This document shows positions 7,959 to 16,235 of a stretch of 64,000 bases of DNA, one piece after another (positions within the stretch are counted from its first letter, which is position 1; every line of letters begins with the position of its first letter). A model generated the notes under the pieces. It searched no databases. It was given only the letters and a program-made list of their open reading frames with translations, and had not been told where the DNA came from. The stretch comes from Pseudomonadota bacterium (GTDB taxonomy: Bacteria; Pseudomonadota; Gammaproteobacteria; Steroidobacterales; Steroidobacteraceae), in NCBI GenBank assembly GCA_021838635.1, contig JAKCDC010000011.1, forward strand, positions 1 to 64,000, read 5' to 3'. The position numbers were made by a program, and so were the translations under genes.

Positions 7959-9071
7959 TCAGGTGAGCTCGCCGAGCGCTGGCGGGCTAAACCCATGCAG
8001 AGCGGCGAGGTCGTCGCGTTGGATCTTCGCGGCCCACTGCGGGTCCGCGAGCAGGGCCCGCCCGACCGCCACCAGATCGAACTCCTCGCGTTCGAGCCGC
8101 CGCAACAGCTCATCGAGGCGGGTCGGTGCGGCGCTCTCGCCGGCGAAGGCGGCCAGGAACTCTCCCGAGAGGCCCACCGAGCCGACCGTGATGGTGCGCG
8201 CCCCGGTCAGCTTCTTCGCCCATCCGGCGAAATTCAGGCCCGCAGTGCCGTCGATCTCGGGGAACTCCGGTTCCCAGAAACGCCGCTGCGAGCAATGTAG
8301 GACATCCACACCCGCCTCCACCAGCGGTACGAGCCACTCTGTCATTTCCTGCGGGGTCGTGGCGAGGCGCGCCGAGTAGTCCTGCTGCTTCCACTGGCTG
8401 ACGCGCAGGATCAGCGGAATGTCCGCACCGAGCGCGGCGCGCACGCTGCGGATCACTTCGGCGGCGAAGCGTGAGCGCTCACGCAGCGACGCACCGCCAA
8501 AGACGTCGGTGCGTCGGTTCGTTGCACTCCAGAAGAACTCATCGATGAGGTAGCCGTGTGCGCCGTGGATCTCCACGGTGTCAAAGCCCAGGGCCCGGGC
8601 GCTCCCCGCCGCGCGGCCGAAGGCCGCGATGGTGTCGGCGATGTCTGCCTCGCTCATCGCGCGGCCCCGCGGCGTGTCGGGGGCGAGCAGGCCCGAGGGG
8701 CTCTCGACCGGCGCCTCGGGCTCCCAGGCCGTGGCACGGCTCGCGACCGACCCGACGTGCCAGAGCTGTGGGCCCATGCGCCCGCCGGCGGCATGCACCT
8801 GCTCGATCACGCGTCTCCAGCCGGCCAGAGCTGCGCTGCCGTAGAACAGCGGAATGTTCGGCTCGTTGCGCGAGGCCGGCCGCTCGACCACCGTGCCCTC
8901 CGAGAGAATCAGGCCGACTTCGCCCTCGGCCCGGCGCCGGTAATACGCCGCGACGTTCTCCCCGGGCACCCCCTGGGGGGAAAACAGGCGCGTCATCGGC
9001 GCCATGACAATGCGGTTCTTCAGGTGCAGCGATTTGATGCTGAGGGGGGCAAACAGTGCGTCCACTGCCAT
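7959..9071 (-). CDS. Old yellow enzyme family NADH:flavin oxidoreductase
   Basis: 370 residues, an FMN-dependent TIM-barrel ene-reductase. It begins LFAPLSIKSLHLKNRIVMAP, carries QLWHVG and the substrate-site motif IHGAHGYLIDEFFW followed by NRRTDVFGG, and ends with VAVGRALLADPQW. The frame stays open far upstream through the antisense of nifJ, but ATG 9071 matches the family start. It probably reduces activated alkenes; the physiological substrate is unknown. It lies 102 bp upstream of the photolyase operon on the same strand, so joint transcription is possible. Confidence 0.9.
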   Translation of the reverse strand: MAVDALFAPLSIKSLHLKNRIVMAPMTRLFSPQGVPGENVAAYYRRRAEGEVGLILSEGTVVERPASRNEPNIPLFYGSAALAGWRRVIEQVHAAGGRMGPQLWHVGSVASRATAWEPEAPVESPSGLLAPDTPRGRAMSEADIADTIAAFGRAAGSARALGFDTVEIHGAHGYLIDEFFWSATNRRTDVFGGASLRERSRFAAEVIRSVRAALGADIPLILRVSQWKQQDYSARLATTPQEMTEWLVPLVEAGVDVLHCSQRRFWEPEFPEIDGTAGLNFAGWAKKLTGARTITVGSVGLSGEFLAAFAGESAAPTRLDELLRRLEREEFDLVAVGRALLADPQWAAKIQRDDLAALHGFSPPALGELT

Positions 9072-9222
9072 GGCGGGATTCCATCGGAACGGGGCCGGCC
9101 AGTTTAAAAAGTTGCCCGGCACCGTCAAGCACGCACTTGGACGTGTCTCGGTCACATCGAGGGAACTGTCCAGGCCGATTCGCCGGCTCCCCGGCCTATT
9201 GACGCGAGCCGGTCCGTGCCGC

Positions 9223-12200
9223 TCACGGCGTGCCGGCCGGATGAAACCGGTCCCCGCCGCGGCTCGCGAGGCGCTCATACTGCAGGTATTTTTCGCGCAC
9301 GACCTGCTCGGCCTGCGCGAGCAGCGTCTGGGCGGCCTGCGGATCGCGCTGCGCGAGGGCGCGGTAGCGCAGTTCCTGATAGACGTACTCGCGCAGCGCG
9401 AGGGTGGGCCGCGGTGAGTCGAGCCGGAACGGACGCTCGCCGGCGCTGCGCATCGCGGGATTGAAGCGAAACAGGGGCCAATAGCCGCTCGCGGTGGCCA
9501 GGCGCTGCTGGCGCATGCCGTAGCGCAGGTCGAATCCGTGCGCGATGCAGTGGCTGTAGGCGATGAGCAGCGAGGGACCGGGGTAGGCTTCCGCCTCGCG
9601 CAGGGCGAGCAGCGTGTGCTGGGGGTTTGCGCCGAGGGCGATCTGCGCCACGTACACGTTGCCGTAGGCAATGGCCTGCAGGGCGAGGTCCTTGCGTGCC
9701 GTGCGTTTGCCGGCGGCCGCGAATTTGGCGATCGCACCGAGCGGGGTGGCCTTCGAGGACTGCCCACCGGTGTTGGAATAGACTTCGGTGTCGAGGACCA
9801 GCACATTGACGTCCCGGCCGCTCGCCAGCACGTGATCGAGCCCACCGTAGCCGATGTCGTAGGCCCAGCCGTCCCCGCCGACGATCCACACGCTGCGTCG
9901 CAGCAGGTGATCGGCGACGGACAGCAGGTCGCGGGCCGCCTCGCTGTCAAGCGCCCGCAGGCGCTCCTTGAGCGTTGCGATCCGGGCGCGCTGGGCGCGC
10001 AGCGCGGACTCACTGCTCTGGGCCGCCCCGAGCAACTCCTCGACCCAGTGCTCACCCAATGCCGGCGCGAGCGCACGCAGCCGCCGCTCGGCGAGAGCGC
10101 GTTGCTGATCATGCGCGAGGCGAAAGCCGAGCCCGAATTCCGCGTTGTCCTCGAACAGCGAGTTCGACCACGCCGGTCCACGGCCGGCGGCGTCGTGGCT
10201 CCAGGGCGTCGCGGGCAGGTTGCCGCCGTAGATCGAGGAGCAGCCGGTCGCATTCGCCACCTGCAGCCGATCGCCGAACAGCTGGCTCAGCACCTTCAGG
10301 TACGGCGTCTCGCCGCAGCCGGCGCAGGCACCGGGAAACTCGAACAGAGGCTGCAGGAACTGCACCCCACGCACCATCGCAAAATCCACGTCGGCACGCT
10401 CATTGACCGGCAGGGACTCGAAATAGCGCAGATGAGCCCGCGCCGGCTCGAGCGCGGGCGCCTTGGGCCCGAGGTTGATTGCCTTGCGGTCTGGTTGGAG
10501 CGCACTTGCCGCCGGACACACCTCGACGCAGATGCCGCAGCCCGTGCAGTCCTCCAGATACACCTGCAGCGAGTAGCGCACCTGCGGGTTGCCTCGAGAG
10601 TTCACCGGTGCGCTCGGAAATCCGCGCGGTGCGCCCGCCAGCGCCGTCTCCGGGAAGTACTTCGCGCGAATGACGCTGTGCGGGCAGGCAAAGCTGCATT
10701 GACCGCATTGGATGCACAGATCCGCATCCCACGCCGCGACGGTGTCCGAGAGGTTGCGCTTCTCGTATGCCGCGGTCCCGGACGGCCAGGTGCCGTCGGC
10801 CGGCAGCTGGCTCACCTTCAGTGCATTGCCGCCCTCCGGTCCGCTCAGCATGGGGGCGATGATCTCGCGCACAAACGGCGGCGCGCTGTCCGGCACCGCT
10901 GCGCGCAGTGGCGCCTCGACGGGCTGTTCGGCCGGTACCCGCACTCCGTGCAGCTGCTGAAGGGCATGGTCGACCGCCTGCTGGTTCTGGCGCACGACTT
11001 CGGCACCCTTGTGCGCGTAAGTGTCGGCGATGGACTGGCGGATGCGCCCCAGCGCGTCCTCGCGCCCCATCACACCGGAAGCGGCGAAGAAGCAGGTCTG
11101 CAGCACGGTGTTGATCCGTCCCGGGATTCCCGCCTCCCGTGCCACCTGGGTCGCATCGATCACGAACAGGCGCAAGCCGAGCGTCACGATCCGCCACCGC
11201 ACGAGCGGCGGCAACTGCGCCCACACTTCGTCGGGGCCGAAGGGGGTATTCAAGAGCACCGTCGCGCCACGGGCCGCAAGCCGCAGCACGTCGATCCGCT
11301 CGAGCAGACTGGCGTGATGGCAGGCGATGAAGGTGGCCGATTCGATCAGATACGGCGCTTCGATCGGCCGCGGCCCGACGCGCAGGTGCGAGACCGTCAC
11401 GGCGCCGGATTTGTGCGAGTCGTAGACGAAATAGCCCTGCGCGTAGCGGTGCGGATCGGCGGCGAGGATTTTGGCGCTGTTTTTGGTTGCGCCCACGGTG
11501 CCGTCGGCGCCCAGACCGTAAAACACCGCCCGCAGCGTATCGGGGGCCTCGAGCGAGTAGGCCGGATCGACCTGCAGGCTCAGTCCGCTCACGTCATCGT
11601 CGATACCGACCGTGAAGCCGTTGCGCGGCGTATCGCGGGCGAGTTCCCGGAACACCGCGTGTGCCTGAGCGGGGCTGAAGTTCTTCGAGCCGAGACCATA
11701 GCGGCCGCCGATGACGCGGGGCATGTGCGCGCGTCGGCCGGTTGCGCAGCTCTGCGCCAGCGCGGCGATGACGTCGAGATAGAGCGGCTCCCCGGGCGCG
11801 CCCGGCTCCTTGGTCTGCTCCAGCACCGCCATGGCCGAGCACGACTCGGGCAGGGCAGTGAGGAAGTGCTCGGTGCTGAAGGGCCTGAACAGGCGCACCT
11901 GTACTACCCCGACGCGCTCGGCGGCCGCGCAGAGGTTCTTGGCCGTCGCGCGCACCGTGAGCGCCCCCGCCCCCATCAGCACGATCACCCGCTCGGCATC
12001 CGGCGCGCCGAAGTATTCGAACAGATGGTAATGCCGGCCGGTGAGGTCGGCGAAGCGTTCGAAGAGAGACAGCAGCCGCGCCGGGACCTGCGCATAGAAC
12101 CGGTTCACGGTCTCGCGCGCCTGGAAGAATGTGTCAGGGTTGTGCGCCGTGCCGCGGATGAAGGCGTGCTCGGGATTCAGTGCGCGGCCGCGGTGGGCGC

Positions 12201-12816
12201 GCACCTTGCGCTCATCGAGCAGGGCGCGCAGCTCAGTCTCGGTGAGCACCGTGATCTTGTTCAATTCGTGCGAGGTGCGAAAGCCGTCGAAGAAGTGCAG
12301 GAATGGCACCCGCGTCTCGAGCGTCGCGCATTGGGCGAGCAGCGCCGCGTCGTGGGCCTCCTGCACCGACCCGGAGCTCAGCAGCGCGAAGCCGGTGGTG
12401 CGGGCCGCCATCACGTCGGAGTGCTCGCCGAAGATGGACAGCGCCTGGGTGGCCAGGGCTCGGGCCGCCACGTGAAACACCGCCGCCGTGAGCTCCCCGG
12501 CGATCTTGAACATGTTCGGCAGCATCAACAGCAGACCCTGCGAGGCGGTGAAGGTGGTGGTGAGTGCGCCGGACTGCAGCGCACCGTGCACCGCGCCGGC
12601 GGCACCGCCTTCGCTCTGCATCTCCTGGACGACCGGTACGCTGCCCCAGAGGTTGGTGAGGCCTCGCGCGCTCCACTCATCGACGAGATCCGCCATGGGT
12701 GAGGACGGCGTGATCGGATAGATCGCGCAAACCTCATTCAGTCGATATGCCACGTGCGCCACGGCGGTATTGCCGTCCATGACGGCAGTCAGTGCGGTGT
12801 CGGCGGCGTTGGTCAT
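9223..12816 (-). CDS. nifJ: Pyruvate:ferredoxin/flavodoxin oxidoreductase, single chain
   Basis: 1197 residues, the standard length of one-chain PFOR. It oxidises pyruvate with CoA to acetyl-CoA and CO2 and passes electrons to ferredoxin or flavodoxin. The N-terminal domain starts with VAYRLNEVCAIYPITPSSPM. The ferredoxin-like insert has CIQCGQCSFACP and CTGCGICVEVCP. A further cluster Cys pair lies in GACAGCGETPYLK. The TPP domain has GGDGWAYDIGYGGLDHVL and YSNTGGQSSKATPLGA. The enzyme is oxygen-sensitive in most species, and the genome also has the aerobic PDH complex (45.6-51.4 kb). Its partner gene lies 10 bp upstream on the same strand. Confidence 0.97.
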   Translation of the reverse strand: MTNAADTALTAVMDGNTAVAHVAYRLNEVCAIYPITPSSPMADLVDEWSARGLTNLWGSVPVVQEMQSEGGAAGAVHGALQSGALTTTFTASQGLLLMLPNMFKIAGELTAAVFHVAARALATQALSIFGEHSDVMAARTTGFALLSSGSVQEAHDAALLAQCATLETRVPFLHFFDGFRTSHELNKITVLTETELRALLDERKVRAHRGRALNPEHAFIRGTAHNPDTFFQARETVNRFYAQVPARLLSLFERFADLTGRHYHLFEYFGAPDAERVIVLMGAGALTVRATAKNLCAAAERVGVVQVRLFRPFSTEHFLTALPESCSAMAVLEQTKEPGAPGEPLYLDVIAALAQSCATGRRAHMPRVIGGRYGLGSKNFSPAQAHAVFRELARDTPRNGFTVGIDDDVSGLSLQVDPAYSLEAPDTLRAVFYGLGADGTVGATKNSAKILAADPHRYAQGYFVYDSHKSGAVTVSHLRVGPRPIEAPYLIESATFIACHHASLLERIDVLRLAARGATVLLNTPFGPDEVWAQLPPLVRWRIVTLGLRLFVIDATQVAREAGIPGRINTVLQTCFFAASGVMGREDALGRIRQSIADTYAHKGAEVVRQNQQAVDHALQQLHGVRVPAEQPVEAPLRAAVPDSAPPFVREIIAPMLSGPEGGNALKVSQLPADGTWPSGTAAYEKRNLSDTVAAWDADLCIQCGQCSFACPHSVIRAKYFPETALAGAPRGFPSAPVNSRGNPQVRYSLQVYLEDCTGCGICVEVCPAASALQPDRKAINLGPKAPALEPARAHLRYFESLPVNERADVDFAMVRGVQFLQPLFEFPGACAGCGETPYLKVLSQLFGDRLQVANATGCSSIYGGNLPATPWSHDAAGRGPAWSNSLFEDNAEFGLGFRLAHDQQRALAERRLRALAPALGEHWVEELLGAAQSSESALRAQRARIATLKERLRALDSEAARDLLSVADHLLRRSVWIVGGDGWAYDIGYGGLDHVLASGRDVNVLVLDTEVYSNTGGQSSKATPLGAIAKFAAAGKRTARKDLALQAIAYGNVYVAQIALGANPQHTLLALREAEAYPGPSLLIAYSHCIAHGFDLRYGMRQQRLATASGYWPLFRFNPAMRSAGERPFRLDSPRPTLALREYVYQELRYRALAQRDPQAAQTLLAQAEQVVREKYLQYERLASRGGDRFHPAGTP

Positions 12817-12826
12817 GGCAGGGGAT

Positions 12827-14464
12827 CTAGGGCTGTGCCGGTTCGTCCGTCATCTCGAGCGCATGGCATGGACAGGTCTCGAAACACACCGCACAGCCGG
12901 TGCAGCGCGCGTACTGGATTCGGTAGCCGTGTGCAGGTGCGAGCTTCTCGATCGCCTGCTGCGGGCAGGCCGCATAGCACTGATCACACTCGAAGCAGTT
13001 GCCGCAGGACAGACAGCGTTGCGCCTCGTAGTGCGCCTGCTCAGCGCTGAGGCTCGCGGCGATTTCGGCGAACCCGGCGGTGCGTGCCGCAGCCGGCAGC
13101 AGCGGCGCCTCGCGCCGTTCGGCGTCGCTGTAAAACGGCAGGTGCAGGCCGGCGAAGTCCGCGAGTCTCGCCGCGGGCGACTCGCGTACCGTGCGGGTGC
13201 GCAGGAACGCATCGATGTGGCGAGCCGCACGTTTGCCGTGACCGACCGACACCGTCACGGTCCGATCGCCACTGACCATGTCGCCGCCGGCGAACACGCC
13301 CGGGCAGCCGGTCATCAGGGTGGCGTCGACGCGCACGCCACCGTCGGGGGTGAACTCGACACCCTCCAGGCGGTGCAGTACGGCTGGGTCGGTCTGCTGA
13401 CCGAGTGCCAGCACCAGCGCATCGGCGCTGAGCCGCTCCACCTGACCGGTCGGCTGGGGCCGGCCGTCGGCATCGAGCGTCATCTGCTCCACGAGCAGTT
13501 CAGGGCCGACCGCTGCGCGGATCGTCGTCAGCCATCTGAACTGGATGCCCTCGGCAATTGCTTGGTCGAACTCAGAGGCATGCGCGGGCATGTGGGCTCG
13601 GTCTCTACGATAGACGATGAGCGTGTCGGCGGCCCCTAGCCGACGTGCGCTGCGTGCCGCGTCCAGGGCGGTGTTGCCACCTCCGTAGACGATGACGCGT
13701 CGGCCAAGGGAGGGCCGCTCGCCGGCGCCGATGCCATGCAGCAGCGTAACGGCATCCACGACGCGCGCCGCATCGCGCGCCGGCACCTCCAAGTGAGTGG
13801 CGACACCGGCGCCAATCGCCAGGAACAGCGCATCGAACCGCCCGGTCTGCTGGATGCTGCGCACATCATCGATCCTGCTATTGAAACGGAAGGTCACTCC
13901 AAGCGCCTCGATGCGGGCAATTTCCTCATCGAGCACGGCACGCGGCAGTCGGTAGGCCGGAATGCCAAAGCGCAGCATCCCACCGGCATGGGCCTCGGCC
14001 TCGTACACCTCGACGGTGTGTCCGAATCGCGCCAGGTGATAGGCGCATGACAGGCCGGCAGGCCCGGAGCCGACCACCAGCACCCGCCGACCGCTCGGCG
14101 CCGCCGGCGACGCGGCGGGCCAGTGCTCGAGCGCCGCCTGATCGGCCAGAAAGCGCTCCACCGCGTGAATCGCTACGGGACTGTCGAGCTGCGTGCGGTT
14201 GCACGCGCGCTCGCACGGGTGGTAGCAGACTCTCCCGTGCACCGCGGGGAGCGGATTGTCCGCGAGCAGTGCCCGCCACGCGTCCTGCTCGCGCCCGGCA
14301 CGGGCGAGCGCGAGCCAGCCTTGGACATTCTCTCCGGCCGGACAGGCGTGATTGCACGGCGCCTGCAGATCGACATACACCGGCCGTCGGGCCCGCACCG
14401 GGCCGGTGCCGGGCGTGGCGAGCAGATCAACCGGCGGGGTAAAGTCGGATCTGGGCAGATTCAT
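12827..14464 (-). CDS. GltD/NfnB-like NAD(P)H:ferredoxin oxidoreductase with C-terminal ferredoxin domain
   Basis: 545 residues. The N-terminal FeS segment (CNHACPAGENVQGW, CYHPCERACNR) is followed by two nucleotide-binding folds (VLVVGSGPAGLSCAYHLARF for FAD, VIVYGGGNTALDAARSA for NAD(P)H). The C-terminal 2x[4Fe-4S] domain is CLSCGNCFECDQCYAACP and CTGCAVCFETCP. This architecture belongs to glutamate-synthase-beta-like oxidoreductases that move electrons between NAD(P)H and ferredoxin. Placed immediately before nifJ, it probably reoxidises the ferredoxin reduced by PFOR. Start ATG 14464 has AGGAG at good spacing. Confidence 0.9.
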   Translation of the reverse strand: MNLPRSDFTPPVDLLATPGTGPVRARRPVYVDLQAPCNHACPAGENVQGWLALARAGREQDAWRALLADNPLPAVHGRVCYHPCERACNRTQLDSPVAIHAVERFLADQAALEHWPAASPAAPSGRRVLVVGSGPAGLSCAYHLARFGHTVEVYEAEAHAGGMLRFGIPAYRLPRAVLDEEIARIEALGVTFRFNSRIDDVRSIQQTGRFDALFLAIGAGVATHLEVPARDAARVVDAVTLLHGIGAGERPSLGRRVIVYGGGNTALDAARSARRLGAADTLIVYRRDRAHMPAHASEFDQAIAEGIQFRWLTTIRAAVGPELLVEQMTLDADGRPQPTGQVERLSADALVLALGQQTDPAVLHRLEGVEFTPDGGVRVDATLMTGCPGVFAGGDMVSGDRTVTVSVGHGKRAARHIDAFLRTRTVRESPAARLADFAGLHLPFYSDAERREAPLLPAAARTAGFAEIAASLSAEQAHYEAQRCLSCGNCFECDQCYAACPQQAIEKLAPAHGYRIQYARCTGCAVCFETCPCHALEMTDEPAQP

Positions 14465-14536
14465 CACAACGCTCCTGCGCGCCGCTCCTTTGCGGACCCG
14501 GACGAACTCCGAGCGGTCGCCGATCGAGCGCAGCGC

Positions 14537-15001
14537 TCAGCGGCGCGCCGTGCGCTGCGCACCCGAGCCACCCCGGGTCCGCAGGGCCGCGGCTCGAGGC
14601 GCGCAGGCTCGAGGCGCGCGCGCGGCGCGGATCGGTTTCGGCGCCGGCTGTGCCAGCCCATGGTGACGTTTGATCTCCCCGCGCCGCCGGCGCTCATAGC
14701 TCTCCAACTGGCGGCGCGCGGCGTTGAAGGCGTCACGCACTGCCACGTATGGATCTTCGTGAGCCGGGTCGGCGAAATGCGCATGCCCGACGAGGATGTG
14801 CTCGTCGGGCACCGCGATGTCGATTCGCACGGCATGCAGCGCGCCTTGCTGCTTGTGCCGAGCGGGACGCTCGATCCAGACCCGGCAGCGTACGATGTTC
14901 GGGCTGAATCGCTCGAGCCGCCCGGCGAGCTCGCGGACGCGACTGCGCAGCGCTGCTGACGGCGCCCTCTGCTGGAAACTCACCACCACCGGAAATGCCA
15001 T
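14537..15001 (-). CDS. HPF/RaiA-type ribosome hibernation factor
   Basis: 154 residues. The first 110 follow the S30EA (HPF/RaiA) fold: VVSFQQRAPSAALRSRVREL, then RCRVWIERPARHKQQGALHAVRIDIAVP, then HFADPAHEDPYVAVRDAFNAARRQLESY. The family parks ribosomes as inactive dimers or 70S monomers in starvation. A 35-residue Ala/Arg-rich tail follows and is unusual. AAGGGAG precedes the ATG. It sits in a run of stress genes (CBS protein, Usp, PFOR), which supports a dormancy role. Confidence 0.8.
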   Translation of the reverse strand: MAFPVVVSFQQRAPSAALRSRVRELAGRLERFSPNIVRCRVWIERPARHKQQGALHAVRIDIAVPDEHILVGHAHFADPAHEDPYVAVRDAFNAARRQLESYERRRRGEIKRHHGLAQPAPKPIRAARAPRACAPRAAALRTRGGSGAQRTARR

Positions 15002-15041
15002 CTTCGCTCCCTTCAGTGCCGAGGTGCGCGAGTCGCGGACC

Positions 15042-15518
15042 TCACGCGGCCAGCGGTCGCCGCGACGCGGTACATATCGACGCCAGGGTGTGTCCGACGT
15101 CGGTTTCGTTGATTTCCTTGCGTGGCTGGGTTCGTTCGCGTGTCGCTTCGCGTGCCAGGTCGGCCAGCGACAGCATGCCGAGCAGCATACCGTCGTGATC
15201 GATCACCGGCAGGCGGCGCACGCGCGACTCGCGCATGACACGTTCGGCCTGCGCTAGGGAATCGGACGGACGTAGGCTGTGCACGGTCCTCGACATCCCC
15301 CCGCCGACACTCAGTTCGGCGAGCGCCTTTGCGCCGAACAGCGCGTGCATGCAGATGTCGCGGTCGGTAATGATGCCGACGAGGTGGTGGCCGTCGCCGC
15401 GGCCACAGACCGGCAACGCTCCGCAGTCGTAACGCCACATCAGTTCAGCGGCATGCGCAAGCGTATCTTCCGCCCGGCAGCAATGGACGTCACGGGACAT
15501 GATGTTCTCCACGAGCAT
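15042..15518 (-). CDS. Twin CBS-domain protein
   Basis: 158 residues, essentially one CBS pair: MLVENIMSRDVHCCRAEDTL... GIITDRDIC for CBS1, and SLRPSDSLAQAERVMRESRV... GMLSLADLA for CBS2. CBS pairs bind adenine nucleotides and act as energy sensors. A 30-residue tail follows. No output domain is present, so it probably acts on a partner. Its neighbours are a universal stress protein and a hibernation factor on the same strand. Confidence 0.88.
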   Translation of the reverse strand: MLVENIMSRDVHCCRAEDTLAHAAELMWRYDCGALPVCGRGDGHHLVGIITDRDICMHALFGAKALAELSVGGGMSRTVHSLRPSDSLAQAERVMRESRVRRLPVIDHDGMLLGMLSLADLAREATRERTQPRKEINETDVGHTLASICTASRRPLAA

Positions 15519-15562
15519 GTGTGGATCTCCTCTGTGCGGTGCGCCGCGCTTTGCCGATGTCT

Positions 15563-16024
15563 CTAACTCTTCTCGCTCTGCTCCGGGTGGCGGCGCAGCA
15601 GAACCGGGGTGTGCGTGTGCCGTATGATGTATTCAGCGTCGCTGCCCAGCACCAGGCGGCGCACGCCGCGCCTTCCATGCGTGCCGCAGACGATCAGGTC
15701 CGCGGGCCAGTCCTCGGCGTGCCGCAGAATGGCCGCGCCCACCGGTGTGCCCATCTGTTCGATGAGCGCGGTGGTCGCATCGACCCCGGCGGCGCGGGCG
15801 CGCGCGTTCGCTTCCATGAGCAGCGCATCGCCGCTGCGGCGCATCTCGTCTTGGATGTCGCCAATGTTGACCCCGGCGGTGTCCGGAGTGATGAGCAGCC
15901 ATTCGTTGAGCACGTGCAGGATGCGCAAGTGCGCATGCTGATCGACTGCGAGTTTGACCGCCTCGTCGAACCCGAGGTTGGAGGCTGGACTGCCGTCGAT
16001 CGGGACCAGAATTTTTTTGTACAT
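15563..16024 (-). CDS. Universal stress protein (single UspA domain)
   Basis: 153 residues starting MYKKILVPIDGSPASNLGFD. The ATP-binding motif is CGTHGRRGVRRLVLGSDAEYI, followed by HTPVLLRR; the G-2x-G-9x-G(S) pattern indicates the ATP-binding Usp class. The ATG at 16024 gives the standard N-terminus. It is transcribed divergently from glgP, with about 210 bp between them containing an inverted repeat. Confidence 0.92.
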   Translation of the reverse strand: MYKKILVPIDGSPASNLGFDEAVKLAVDQHAHLRILHVLNEWLLITPDTAGVNIGDIQDEMRRSGDALLMEANARARAAGVDATTALIEQMGTPVGAAILRHAEDWPADLIVCGTHGRRGVRRLVLGSDAEYIIRHTHTPVLLRRHPEQSEKS

Positions 16025-16118
16025 CCGTAGGCTCTCCGCGTCGAACCGGTACGCCGCAGCGGGTGTCAGCTCCAGCCTGCATCCGCATCGTGAGCATGGG
16101 CCGCGGCGCGCCTGGCTC

Positions 16119-16174
16119 ACAATACGTAGTTGCCTCGCTAGGCGACCGTGACGTGCTCGATCGATACGTATTGT
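16119..16174. promoter_or_regulatory. Perfect 10-bp inverted repeat between usp and glgP
   Basis: ACAATACGTA at 16119-16128 is matched by TACGTATTGT at 16165-16174, 36 bp apart, in the divergent promoter region. It could be a pair of operator half-sites or two copies of a short palindromic box. No known regulator is recognised. Confidence 0.45.
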
Positions 16175-16235
16175 CCGGCGCGTACCAGAGCCTACAGTGA
16201 GAATCCTAGGCCGAGTGCGGCCGGGTGAGAAAAAC

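Noticed and set aside
9072..10253. N-terminal extension of the OYE gene frame (ORF open up to 10253)
   Set aside because: The extension lies antisense-in-frame over nifJ coding sequence, is Arg/Ser/Pro-rich, and the family starts at ATG 9071.
9538..12702. 1054-codon plus-strand ORF opposite nifJ
   Set aside because: It is the antisense shadow of a high-GC gene: Arg/Gly/Ala-rich, no domains, while the minus strand encodes a complete PFOR.
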